DNA from: Fulvia fulva
Lineage: Eukaryota; Ascomycota; Dothideomycetes; Mycosphaerellales; Mycosphaerellaceae
Direction of reading: 5' to 3'
Assembly (NCBI RefSeq): GCF_020509005.1
Contig: NC_063013.1
Span: 5,084,001-5,148,000, forward strand
Length of the DNA: 64,000 nucleotides
The translations under genes were made by a program, and so were the position numbers. How positions within the stretch are numbered: position 1 is the first letter of the stretch; every line of letters begins with the position of its first letter. Below the pieces are notes generated by a model. It was not told the DNA's origin. It worked only from the letters and a program-made list of their open reading frames with translations, and made no database searches. Positions 10,578 to 22,500 of the stretch are shown piece after piece.

Positions 10578-13500
10578 GACATCGACAAAAGCGAATTCTA
10601 CTAATAGAAGGTAAAGTATCTTAGGCTAATTATAACCCCTAACGGTATCGAGATAGACCCCGAGAAACTCGAATATATTTAGATATAGGAAGCTTCTAAG
10701 AACCTAAAGGATATATAGGCCTTCCTTAGATTTACTAACTTCTATAGGCGGTTTATCGAAGCATTTTCGCGTATAGCTACTCCTCTTATAAACCTGACCA
10801 AGTCGGACGGACTAAGTAATTATAAGAACAGAAGGATTCAATAGTTACTAGATTACTAACGAGCCTTTAACAATTTAAAAGCTACGTTTAGCAAAGCCGG
10901 TATACTCGTACATTACGTACTAGGTAGGGAAATCGTAGTAGAGACAGATTCTTTAGATTTTATAAACGCCGGCGTACTTTTATAGTATAACGAGAATAGT
11001 GTACTACATCCTATAGCCTTCTACTCGAAGAAGTTAAGTCTATAGGAGTGTAATTATGAAATCTATAACAAGGAACTGTTAGCTATTATTAAGGCTTTTA
11101 AGAAATAGAGACCCGAGCTCGCCTACGAGGTAGATAATAAGTACTTTTAGCTAGTTAAGATTTATACCGACTATAAGAACCTAGAATACTTTATAAAGAC
11201 AAAGTAGCTAAATCGGCGATAAGCGCGTTAGGCTAAGTTCTTATTATAGTTTAACTTTAAGATAATATACCGTCTAGGACTTTAAGGTATAAAGCTAGAC
11301 AGCCTAACGAGACGTAGCTAGGACCTTCCGTAGGCGGTAGACGACCTTCGGAACTAGTATTAGCATTAGACATTACTACCTCCTAAGCGATTCCTTAAGA
11401 TCGCCTTACTATAGGTAATAGTAGAAGATACGCCGGAAGAAGAGGAACTAGTATAGCTAAACCCTAAAGCTAAAGAGTTTCTGCCTATAGAACGAGATAC
11501 GCCTACTAAATAACCGGCGACGCGTAAAAGTTAGCGGGAAGCCGAACTCGAGTATCGAATATCGACGGCGTACGTAACTAATAACGAGCTTAAGACCGCG
11601 ATTAAGGACCTATAGAAAGACCGTACTGCTATACTACTATAGAGAGCGAAGATTCACCTAGTATACTACAAAGTAGATAGCGACCTACTATATATTCGAA
11701 ATTAATACGACGGCTAGAGCTTCTAGGTACTAAATAACCAAGCCTTATAGACTAGGATAATTAAGATAAACTATAACGCTCTAGTAGTAGGCTATCTAGG
11801 ACGAGCTTGTACTTATAAACTCGTAGTACGTAAATTCTACTAGCCTAGATTAGCGAGATCCGTACGGAGATATACCGCGAATTGCTATACCTACCGTATA
11901 ACAAAATCTCTATACTCCTAGCCACTAGGATTATTACAGCCACTTCCTATTCTAGATCGGCCTTAGAAACATATTATAGTCGACTTCGTTATCGGACTCC
12001 TAGATAGTACTCTTAACGGTATAGTCTATAACAACATTATAACCGTTACTAATAGGCTTACTAAGGAAGTCGAGCTGATCCCTATTAGCGCGATAATAGT
12101 ATAGAATACGGCAAGGCTTTTCCTTAAATATATGTTTTGTCGGCGCGGGTTTCCTAACACTGTTATATTAGACCGTAGTAAGTAGTAGGTTGCTACCTTC
12201 TAGAAGAAACTCTATAAGATACTTCGTACATATCGTAAGCTAAGTTCTTCGTATTACCTAGAAACTAATAGGTAGTCAGAACGTACTAACTAGGCGATAG
12301 AACAGTATCTTTATATATTTACTAATAAGGTATATAATAACTAGGCATAATAGCTATGCCTTACTTAGTTCGCGATTAATAATTACCTATCTAAGACTAC
12401 TAGTGTATCGCCGTTCTACGCTACCTTAGGCTATAACCCTAAGTCTATAGAGCGAGTTGACCTAAACGCTAGAAAGGAGGGAGGACTAACTACTCTCTAG
12501 CGACTAGATACGCGATCAGTAGAAACCTTTATACGTCGAATTTACGAGCTTTATAAGCACCTTTTAGAGAATATACGAATGTTATAAGCTCTTAAGTAGA
12601 AGTAGCAAACCGCTACCGAAGCATTCCTCTAGACTATAAGGTAGGTAATTAGGTATATCTTAGTACTAAGAACGTCCGTACGACTCGACTATCTAAGAAG
12701 CTAGATAGGAGATATGCCGGCCCTTACTAGATTACGGAAGTTATACCGGCTAGACTCTCTTATCGACTAAAACTATTAGACGCTCTAGTAGGACTTAATC
12801 ACTACTTCTATACCTTACTACTATAACGAGCCGACTACCCCGATTTCCTACTACTTAAAGGGTAGTATCTAGCGCCGCTACTACCGATAACTATCGAACC
12901 TAATACTACCGAGGCTAATATAGTAGCCGATATAGTAGTAGTACCTACGTATATATACGAGGTAGAAAAGATCCTTAATATATATACCCGTAAGCGGGTA
13001 GGTAAGGTAAAGAAGGGGCATAAGCGTAAGGTAGATATATAGTATAAGGTAAAATAGGCTAGATATTAGAACGAGGAGGATAGTAAGACCTAGTAACCTA
13101 TAGAGGATATACTTAAATATATAGCCGCCGCTATTATATACTTTCACTATAACCGGCCGGAGTTGTCTACGCCTATAGGCTTCGTAGCTCTATCTAACTA
13201 GTCCCTACTAGCTACTAAGGTACTCGGACTTAACACGATTAGGGTTATTCCGAAAGACACCGTTACGAATAAGTCGCCTCGAGCCTTACCTCTAATAGAA
13301 TCTACTCCGTATATATTCGATACTCGAGTAGAGCCTATAGAGCCTATAATGATACCTAACTTTAGTTATAAGGATTATACCCGAGTACTAGCCGAAGATA
13401 GACGTAGGTCTAGGGCAAGCTAGCTAACTAGGCAAAATATTTCTCGAAGGAAGCCGGTCGAGGATAGTCTTAATAGAGCAGATACGATGTTATCGGATAA

Positions 13501-13801
13501 TGATAGGGTACTAGAGGATGATTAGGCGTTCGCGCGATTATAGAGCTCGATAGGCAAGTAGCCTTATAAGGTAGATAACGCTTAGAGGACTAAGGCGTGT
13601 TTTAGGAGGGGGGGTATTATTACGGGTAGCCCGCGACGGCTTACTATAGCTACGTCGGCCCGGCTAAACCGCGGACCTTCCGTTTCGGGTTAGCGCGGCT
13701 TAGCTTTACTTTATAACTTCGCCGCGCCTCGCGCTCCTCTTTCGTAGCTTCGTAGAACAATAACTATCTTATTCGGACTCTATAGTACGCGCGCCCTTAT
13801 A
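10578..13801 (+). mobile_element. Gypsy-1 relic (RIPed): RT end, RNase H, integrase, chromodomain, 3' LTR
   Basis: A RIPed copy of the element at 1-5161, starting inside RT at IDKSEF (equivalent to about 1160 in the intact copy). RNase H follows to about 11330, then an integrase core at about 11790-12480 with a VDFV...VILDRS pattern. A chromodomain-like segment at about 12950-13160 reads EVEKIL, YKVK.ARYQNEEDSKT and a C-terminal helix. A polypurine tract (AGGAGGGGGGG, about 13604-13614) leads into the LTR. The 5' half is missing at the copia LTR junction. The chromodomain places the family among the chromoviruses, which are known to favour heterochromatin. All frames are broken by TAG/TAA. 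Confidence 0.85.
13616..13801 (+). repeat. 3' LTR of Gypsy-1 relic
   Basis: 186 bp, begins TATTACGGG (RIPed TGTCACGGG), ends CGCGCCCTTATA. Aligns end to end with the intact LTR at 4978-5161. The 5 bp following are AACGC. Confidence 0.85.
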
Positions 13802-15833
13802 AACGCCTACGGAGGATATAGCTTGTTTGTCCTAGAAGTTACTAGCGTAGTAGAACTTCGTACTCTAATTACGAAACGTTTCTACGACATATCCGCGGCT
13901 AGGTATCCCGGCCGTAAAAAGACATTCGAGTTAATTAGTAGATACTACCGCTAGCTACGTATAGTATAAACAATTAAGAGATTCGTCCGTAGTTATATTA
14001 TATATAGAATAACGGTTCCGTCAAATTAGTAGTATTAGGGCCTCCTTATACTATTACCGGCACCCTTCGGAGTATAGGACAATATCGCTATTAACTTCGT
14101 TATAGATTTGCCCGGAAGTAAGAGCTTAACTAATAGATAAACGTATAAGAACGTCCTTATAGTTACGGACAGGCTTACTAAGGAGAGACACCTGATTCTA
14201 GTACTATAGATAGACGCCCTATATATTATATATATCTTTATCCGCTATATCTTCGTACGTTATAGCATTCCTAAGAGTATTATCTCGGATCGGGGCTCCT
14301 AGTAGACGTCTACGTTCTAGAGACGAGTTTACTACCTACTCGGTATTTAATAACGACTATCGACGACCTTTTACCTAGAATCCGATAGATAGTCTAAAAG
14401 CACGAATAAGGTTATAAAACGTTACCTTAGGGCCTATATTAACTACGCCTAAGATAATTAGGTTGATTAGTTACTACTTACCGAGTTTACTACTAATAAT
14501 TATATATTAGCTACTACTAGAGTATTACCCTTCTACGCTAATACCGGTCGTAACCTAGAGTTTACGAATACTAGTCTAACCACCCCTATAAAGCTTATAC
14601 CCTATAAGTAACGACTCGATATAGAATCTACGAATACGTTTACTAAGCGTATAAACTAGATATAAGTATATCTAAGGTAAGAAATTGTGTTAGCCTAAGC
14701 GTTATAAGTAGATTTTATAAATATATATCGCTAGCTACCTCCGAATTATAATATCGGCGACAAAGTTTATATTAATACTACTAACTAGTTAATAATAGGC
14801 CCGTCTAAGAAGCTCGATATTAAGAACGTAGGGCCGTACGAGATCACCGTAGTACTCCCGTATTAAAATGCTTACCGCGTTATAACCCCCGATTAGTTAG
14901 GCAATCTCTATAATACTTTCTACGCCTCGCTCCTATAACTAGCTACTAATGACCCCGAACCTAGACAGATCCTAGTACCGCCGCCTCTAATCGAGATTAC
15001 CCGCGAGGACGACGGCGAAATATCCGAAGAGTACTTTATAGAGGATATACTCGATAGGAATTATTTTAAGCTAAAGGGAAGACTACTAAAACACTTACTA
15101 CCGAAGTAAGACGAGTATAAGTACCTAGTAAAGTAGAAAGGATACCGCGACCCGAGCTAGGAGCTACTAGAAGCATTAGTAGGAGTAGCCGCCTCTATTA
15201 TAGACTTCTACTATAACTTTCCGACGAAGTCTATACCCGCCGACTTTAAGCCGCCGTACGACTAGGTACCTAAAAAGGACCGAGTTACTAGTATACTACG
15301 ATCTTATACTAAGTCTAGCTAGGTACCTACGGAGAACGCGAGTACGTCTATACCGGTAGTTATACCGTAAACTAATACGCCCGTAACGGCGTCTAAGCTA
15401 TAAGTAAGGACGTTACGCCGCTCGATAAGACTTAATACGAGTACGATAGAGTTTTATCCTATAGCCGCCGTCTATACGCCTATAGTTAACCTATAAAGCT
15501 CTATAGAAAGGAACGCTATAGATATAGGCTCGGATACTTAATACGCTAGGGCTACTATAGAACCGCGTGTGCCTACTTCTATAAGGATAATAGCGGATAG
15601 AAGTCTCTATAATAAGCGTTAGAACAAGGATGTCGCTATATACCCTAAGCCTCTATATAGCCGTACTAGCTTAGCCGCCCGACAGATATAGTGATCGATA
15701 GTAAGGAGGATATTAAGGGTTTAGAGGATACTTAAGCTAAATAAGGTAGACTAGAGAATAATATAGTTTTCGTAGATATACTACTATAGAGACAGAGCCG
15801 TCCGAGGACTAATAGCAATCTAAAGGGGGGGTA
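13802..15833 (+). pseudogene. Gypsy-4 pol remnant: integrase and chromodomain (RIPed)
   Basis: A second chromovirus family. Read through the stops: an integrase zinc-binding region near 13880-14010 (RNCHTCQRVK-like in its RIPed form); a catalytic core at about 14090-14560 with NFVIDLPGS, VTDRLTKERH, IISDRGSQ and a later NYILATTRVLPFYANTGR; the GPY/F-type region near 14760-14900 (GPYEITVVLPYQNAYRV); and a chromodomain at about 15110-15230 (DEYKYLVK.KGYRDPS.E.LEAL). A polypurine tract AAAGGGGGGG at about 15821-15830 precedes the LTR. The 5' part of the element is absent: the Gypsy-1 relic LTR abuts it at 13802, so that relic probably inserted here. Confidence 0.8.
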
Positions 15834-16044
15834 CTATTACGGTTCACTACTACCGTAATGTCGCGCCGCGGCTCTTCCCCGCGGGGAACCCGTATCCCGG
15901 CGTATTAGCGCCTTAGCGCTTCCTTATATATCTCGCGCGCTTTACGCTTCTCTTTCGTAGCCTTACTAAATAACGCTTATTTTACGGTAACCCTATACTA
16001 TCGTCTTATAGATCACTACCCGTAATACTTACTCTATACGTATA
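15834..16044 (+). repeat. 3' LTR of Gypsy-4 (start)
   Basis: Begins TATTACGGTTCAC directly after the polypurine tract, like the TGTTACGGTTCAC start of the Gypsy-2 LTR. It is interrupted at 16045 by the DNA transposon and probably continues at 19154. The LTR end could not be fixed for lack of a second copy. Confidence 0.65.
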
Positions 16045-16107
16045 ACGTAAAGTACTAGTAAGCTAGGAACACTAGTAAGCTAGGAATTTTATCTTAGTAC
16101 GACTAAC
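16045..16107 (+). repeat. Left terminal inverted repeat of transposon A
   Basis: 63 bp, begins ACGTAAAGTACTAG. Pairs with 19091-19153 with only a few mismatches, mostly transitions. Confidence 0.9.
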
Positions 16108-17027
16108 TCGTATTCTTTATTAATCGTTTTCACTACTATTAAATAGAGAACTAGGAAGCTTAGTACTCTTATCTGATTTAGATTTGTTCTCTTTATCTTC
16201 CTAGTACGTTTATACGTTATAGCTAGTCCGACCGTAGTTACTATACCGCCGTCTACTTAGCTAGCCCTCTTCCGTACTCTCTAACCTACGACTCTTCTTT
16301 AACTATTCTATAGCCTTTAACGACTCGACGACTACCTATAACGAGCTAACTCTATATTCTAAGACCCCGCCGTACTAGAGACGCTTTTGTTTACGAGCTC
16401 GGCGCTTTATAAGAGTCTTAACTTATCGTTTAAGCTTAGAGTTACGAGCTCTAAGAAGCGTATTCTCTTATAATATTACTTCGCCGCCTTTTATAAGCTA
16501 GGAGAAGCTATTATAAGCTATTTTAGAGTTACTTAGTATAGCGTCGTATATAAGCTTAGATTACGACGTAAACTCCTTCGAATTACTTAGAGTTTAAGAC
16601 TACTATAATATTGTCTAAGGCGGGGAAAGCCCTAGCGGGGTTCGTAGGCGTATATTAAGGCGATTAAGTACTACTTACGCGTTAATAGAAAGTAACCCTA
16701 TAGCCTTAAAGGCCTTCTTATAGTTTAACGCGATAAATACGTCGAAAAACCCGTCTTTTAACGCCGGAAGGAAGGTTTCTTTATTACTATAGAAGACGCG
16801 CTAACGCGCTAAGTCCCGTACGCGCTATAAGTACTTTAGCTTCAATAATATAAAACAAACCACGTTAAGAGGCTATAGAATATACGACGAATACGCCGGT
16901 ATATAGAGCGTAAAGATCTTATAGTCTAGATAGTAGTCCTTAAAACCCTAGTTTAAATAGCTCTTATAGCCGTCTAAAATAAGTAACCTATAGCTACCTA
17001 TAGAACGCGTCTCTATATACGCGTTAA

Positions 17028-18270
17028 GGGGCATACGACTCACCCGGCAAATTAGCTTAGGATTCTCGGACTATAGGTAGACCCGGCGCTACGGTAGAGG
17101 AAGTACGTATAGGTAATATTACGGAAAGCTAAACAGAATATAGCATTATACTAGAGGCTTACTACGTCTATATAGGGGGCGGACCTTCGGTAGTTACGAC
17201 TTCTATATACGGCTATTATACGGCTAGTCCTTACCTATAGTAGCTAAGTATAGTCCTTAGGCGAGAGGGCCTACCTATTAAAGGGACTCGTCGCGCCGTT
17301 AGCGAAGATCTAAAACTAATGTCTAAGGAAGGTCACCGGGGTATATAAGTCGATACTAATAAGGATACTTAAGTACGAGACCGCTATACCGCCGATCGAC
17401 CTATATATCTAGGGACTACGGACCTCCTATATAGGTAAGTCGGTATAGTACCTAGTATAGAAGGTCATCGCTAGTATAGTCGTAAGGGCCCGCGAATTAG
17501 TACTAGTATATAAGGGTATTCGACCCGGAAACGAGCCGAACTACCGGGTTAGGGACGAATAGCTAGTAATATAATAGGAGGGTAAGAAATTGTTTATAGA
17601 GTAACTATAGAAAGAGAGGTAGAACAACTAGGTTATAGGGTATAGTGGACGCCCTTAGCTAGCGGGACAACCTAACGAATAGTTAGCTACAAAATCCGCG
17701 GTTAAGTACCCCCCGAAGCTTATCTACTACCGCCTTACGAGGGTATAGAGTAGTATAGTAACCTAACTACGAAGCGAACACATCGGCCTCTAGGAGTACC
17801 TATTATAGAGGAAGGTTCTAGAATATACGAATACTAGCTGCTCCTACGGCTATCGCTCCTAGAACGTCGGTATATACTCCTCGTCTATCTAAGGTAGTCG
17901 CTAGGAAGGGGGGAGTAGATAGTAAAGGCGAGGAACCGGACGATTAGGGCACTTCTTAGTAACGTTAAGGACCTACGGCGTATTATAAACTAGATACTAG
18001 AGAAGGGCTAGCTAGAATAGTACCGCCTAGTAGGAGTAGTATAGGAAGAGAGGATACGGCGTAGCGCGACGAGACCGGCTAGGAGCGGGGGCTAACGGGG
18101 TAGTAATATAGACTACGTACGTTTAGAGGGAAAGCTAATCTAGATAAGGAGAAGTCGGGGGCGGGAAGGGTTTTCACCTATTCGGGTTTCCCTTTATTTA
18201 TAATAATAGATATATACCTATATAGGCCGAATAGAGTCCTAGAATAGGGGAAGAACAAATCTATCTATCT
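17028..18270 (+). mobile_element. LINE-1 copy B, 5'-truncated
   Basis: About 1.24 kb of the 3' end of LINE-1 (late RT to tail), matching copy A from about 8335 onward, inserted in the transposase gene of transposon A. The target duplication ATATACGCGTTAA is at 17015-17027 and 18271-18283. It ends in the same TCTA repeats as copy A. Shared sites differ from copies A and C almost only by C/T or G/A, as independent RIP would give. 5' truncation with a target duplication is typical of target-primed reverse transcription. Confidence 0.88.
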
Positions 18271-19090
18271 ATATACGCGTTAAAGTGCTTTAACTACTCG
18301 AGGCTAAGTACGTTATTTGTCTATCTATTCTCGGAGACCGTAATCTTCTAATTCCGCGGTATATCTACCTCTTCGTACTATACTAAAATATAGACGCGCC
18401 CTTTATAGATAATAAAGGGCGGGGTCGAGTAGCTAGCGGTATAGATACTCTAAATGACTATAACCTACTCTCTATTACTAGGCCGAGTAGCCGTAGGGCG
18501 AGAGCGTCGTTCTAAGCTAGTAACAACTTTTATAGAGCTAATTACGCCTATTTAAAAGCCCCTCTTATTAAGGTTATAGATATCCTCGTTATATACGCTA
18601 TACTTAGTAATCGTCTCTTATATAAGCTTAAACTAGGCGCTTATAACTTCTAGATCTTCCTAGAGTATTCTCTAACGGTCCTTCGCTCGGTTAAAGGCCC
18701 TTTTAAGCTCGGTAGAGCGCGAAACAAATCTTTCTACCTAGTTCTTACCTACTAGATTCGCGTCGCGTTTACCGAGTAGCTTATCCGCTATATCTACTAA
18801 CTCGCTAAGGGTAGGCGCGAATCCTCGCGAGTCGAGGTCGAGGATATATAAAACAATCGTCTGTTCTTTATTTAACGTAAGTTTATACTAGATAGGGCGA
18901 GTATCGACGCGAGGAGTAGTTCTATAGTACCGGCTAGTTAGCGTCGAATAAGGTACGTAATATACTATAGCTATATTCAGGAGACTCGGAAATTAGCCCT
19001 AAAAATGGATAGAGAGGCTAAGAGCAATTCTACCTTCTTTATAAGACGATTATATGTTATGTTATTAAGACATAGTATAATAATTAAGAA

Positions 19091-19153
19091 GTTAGTCGTA
19101 CGAAGACAAAATTCCTAGCTTACTAGTATTCTTAGCTTACTAGTACTTTACGT
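19091..19153 (-). repeat. Right terminal inverted repeat of transposon A
   Basis: Reverse complement of the left repeat, ends CTTTACGT followed by the TA duplication. Confidence 0.9.
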
Positions 19154-19155
19154 TA

Positions 19156-19289
19156 TATCAATATCATAACGAAGGCCGATCTATCTGAACTATATAGTAT
19201 TATAAAGTATATACTCGGCGTAAAACTACGTTATACGTATATATAATAGTATAGATCCGCGGGCTCCTATTAGTCGGAAGTCGTCGATA
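19156..19289. other. RIPed sequence between transposon A and LINE-3
   Basis: About 130 bp of TA-rich sequence with no coding signal, possibly the rest of the Gypsy-4 LTR. Its last 21 bp (19269-19289) are repeated exactly at 30745-30765 and look like the LINE-3 target duplication. Confidence 0.5.
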
Positions 19290-19300
19290 GTCGTCGATAC

Positions 19301-19534
19301 TATTAAATAGGTACGAGTTACGTAGTAGTAGAAGACGGCGGATTATACGAAAGACGAAGAAGGACCTAATAGGATAGCGTGTATCTATATATAGTATCGC
19401 CGGTATTGGTATAGGTAGATGCTAGGTGTCCGGATGTTTGCTAGCCTATAGGCTAGTAAACCCTAGTTACGTAATCTAGTCACATAACATACCTATACCT
19501 ATATACTTGTCCTACGGCCTATATGTTCTTAACA
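19301..19534 (-). repeat. 3' LTR of Copia-A
   Basis: 234 bp; in element orientation starts TGTTAAGAACATATAGG and ends ACCTATTTAATA. Same length as both Copia-B LTRs. Confidence 0.9.
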
Positions 19535-22500
19535 CTCCTACTTAGGCCATATAGTCTCCTACAATCCCTTTACGTAAGCTAGAGCTGCCTTATAAAGTTT
19601 TGGAACTACTAGCTATTAAGGGGCTTTATTAACCTATTAGTAGCTATGTCCTTTATATAGTAGTAGTCCACTATAATCTTCTTCTACTACTAGAGATGTC
19701 TGACATAGTTATATACAACATCAATATACTTTGACCTCTTATATATATAGGCATCTTTAATAGGTGTTAAAGCGGCTTAGTTATTACCTATAAGCTTAAC
19801 TAGCCTTAGCTCGTTAATAGTGCCCTTGCTTGCCCTTACACTCGGCTAGAAAGAGCTCTTTCCTACTAGTTCTAGGCACCCTATTTCCCTAAGGACAGTA
19901 GTAAGAAATTGTGACTGCTTTACGGCTACGTTTATAGCTATAAACTTAGCTTCTATTGTTAATGTTATAATAGACTTCTGCTTCCTACTTATCTAGGACA
20001 TAGGTGATCTATAAAGGAACTATACGTATCCTAGAATTGAGACTCTATCCACTTTGTCTATAGCGTAGTTAGAGTCCGAGTATCCCTAGAGATTGCCCCC
20101 TCCCTTTCTATATATAAGACCTAGGTCTAGGTGCGACCGTAGGTATCGGGAGAGCTTCTTTAAAGCCTTTATATACTACTACGAGGGATCAGTAACATAT
20201 AAGCTAATTCTTCTAAAGGGGAATGCTAAGTCTAGCCTTGTTATTGTTATTAGCTATATCTAGGTACTATTATAGCTCTAGTAATCCTGTTTAATACACC
20301 TCTTGTCTATAGGTGCCGTAGGTACTAAGTACTCGTAGCTCTCTATAGGTGAGTAGGTTGGCGTAGCCTTCTCTCTAGCTATGTTTATCTTAGCTAAGTT
20401 AGCGTACATATAGTGTCCTTGATTAAGCTTTAAAGTGCCTAAGGACCTATCTCCTATAATCCTTATTCTAAGGATCTTCGTAGGTTTACTAAGATCTTTA
20501 ATCTTAAACACTTTTCTAAGCTTAGCCTTAAACCACTAAACATCTAATAGCTTCGGAGCTATAATAGGTATGTCATCTATATAGGTAAGGACTATAAGGT
20601 CTCTATCCGTATAGACAAGTAGGTATAGATCTACCTAGGACTAGGTAAATCTAATCTTCTCTAGCTTCGTAACATAGAGCTTGTTCTAGTCTCTAGCTGC
20701 TTGCTTAAGCCTATAAAGGCTTCGTAGGACCTTAAACACTATGTTTAGAGGTGCTTTAACTCCTAGGGGTGGGATTATATAGATGTCTTTAAGGAGGCTA
20801 CTTTGGGTAAAAGCATTATTTATATCTACTAGGTATATCTCGAGATCTCTCTTATATACTACTGCTATGAATACTCGGAGAGTATCATGTCTAATAGTAG
20901 GTATAAAGGTCTCTTCGAAGTCAACCCTATATTTCTATAAAAACCCTCTTATAACTAGTCTTGCCTTAAACTTCTTAATAGCTCTACTAATCATTCTTTT
21001 TACATTAAAGACCTACCTAGAAGTAATTAGATTCGTACCCTTTGGCGGTACAACTGCTTCCTAGGTGTTATTGCTTACTAAGGTAATAAGTTCGTTCTCG
21101 ATCACCTCTCTCTATATATGTCCCTATTCGGGGTCTCCTACGGCTACCTTATAGGACTTTAGGATTGGCACTTCCTACTAATAGGCTATAGCCTACCTAA
21201 TAGTAGTAAATGTATGTTCTTCTACGTCGTTCAGAATCTCCTCTACCTAGCTTATTATAGGGTCTAGATAGAACATCTAGGCGATAAGAGCCTTATAGTG
21301 TTTAGCCTTATACTCTTTAGAGTTATTATCTCCGTCCCCTCTTGACCTCTTGTTACCTATAACCTGAGGTGGCGCTAGGTGTTTAGATAGGTCGAACTGA
21401 ACGACATCTTCTTTTTCTTTTATTAGAGTACCCTAATCTCTAAACTTCTATTATTCCCTAATGTCCTTTAGGGGAGGGGGAAGTTATATAGACAGCGGTT
21501 GCTATAGTGTTAATGACTCGGGTAGGTTCTGTATAGATCCACCGTTATCGGCCTTCGATAGTATTAAAACCGCCTTAATATTTTCTCCTAGCCTTCGTAA
21601 CGGTGTTTCTAATAATCCCCTATCGGAAAATTTCGCCCTAAAGAGCTTCCTCCTAATAGGATTGCGCTATAGCGCTCGACTCGGCTAGTTAGTAAAGGTG
21701 ATACTAAGATCTATATCTCCCCCCTTCTTATTCTTAAACTAGTCGACGTGACTATACGCTTTTATAGCTTTTATGTCGGGATCCTAGAACAGCTATTGTT
21801 TTATAGTGTTTTCTAAGTAGCCTATAAACACGGCTTCTTTTCCTCGGTTTATCAACTTGTCTCTCCTTAAGCCTTGAGGTTAGGCTCTTAGGTCTATATA
21901 GACTATAGCTTTATATCCCTAGACGCGGAAATAGTCGACTAACGGTACTTAGCTAGTAAAGGCTTCTTCTAGTGAAAGAGTAATACTATTAATGATCGAA
22001 CTATTAGACAGTCTATTTCTGATTATAGTCTATGCTTACAAAGCTTCTAGCTAGAACTTAACTAGTATACTAGAGTCTTTAAGCATAGCCCGGACTATGT
22101 TCTTAGAGGCTTGAATTGACCTCTCTATAAGTCCATTCTAAAGAGAGTTGTAGGCATCAGTTGTGTCTATCTAAGTACTAAACTCCTTCTCCTACTCTTT
22201 TAGTAAGGCGAGAATTTCCTTAGTACTATTACTACGGATCGTAGACAGAAAGTACCTTGACTACCGTTCTGCCTAGACCTTCTAATCCCGTAGGGCTGTA
22301 GGAGCGTCGCTCCTAGCCTTCAAAGGGACTACCTACTTCTTCCTAGAGAAGTTGTCTACAATCTTAAGCTAATATTTATATCCTAGCCTAGAGACTACGC
22401 CCTAAAAAGGCCTATAGATGTCAATAGAGATGAGGGCCAGCCTCTCCCCTTTCCTCTCTATAGCAGGTCCTATAAACTTCCTTATGTTTATAAGGGAGCA

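Larger units (their letters stand above)
16045..19153 (-). mobile_element. Fot1/pogo-like DNA transposon A (RIPed), split by LINE-1 copy B
   Basis: Near-perfect 63-bp terminal inverted repeats (16045-16107 and 19091-19153), each with two direct copies of ACTAGTAAGCTAGGA or close variants, flanked by a TA duplication (16043-16044, 19154-19155). Without the LINE and its duplication the element is about 1.85 kb, the usual Fot1/pogo size. The minus strand reads through RIP stops as a transposase: near 18700-18880 a CENP-B/Tc5-type helix-turn-helix with ILDLDSRGFAPTLSELADIA and LVGKN.VERFVSR; near 16960-16990 a DDE segment LLILDGYKSYLN. The gene is dead. Confidence 0.88.

Noticed and set aside
12881..13147. 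88-codon hydrophobic, Tyr/Leu/Ile-rich minus-strand frame resembling a membrane protein.
   Set aside because: Antisense to the Gypsy-1 relic chromodomain region; the hydrophobic composition comes from TA-rich RIPed DNA.
15821..15830. Runs of G (also at 13604 and 57181) considered as G-quadruplexes or regulatory sites.
   Set aside because: Each lies directly before a 3' LTR and is best explained as the polypurine tract priming second-strand synthesis.
21461..21688. Open frame of 75 codons, with an almost identical one at 51305-51532, looking like a conserved small gene in two copies.
   Set aside because: Both are antisense to the pol region of Copia-A and Copia-B; the conservation is that of the transposon copies. 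Sense reading gives the copia protein.
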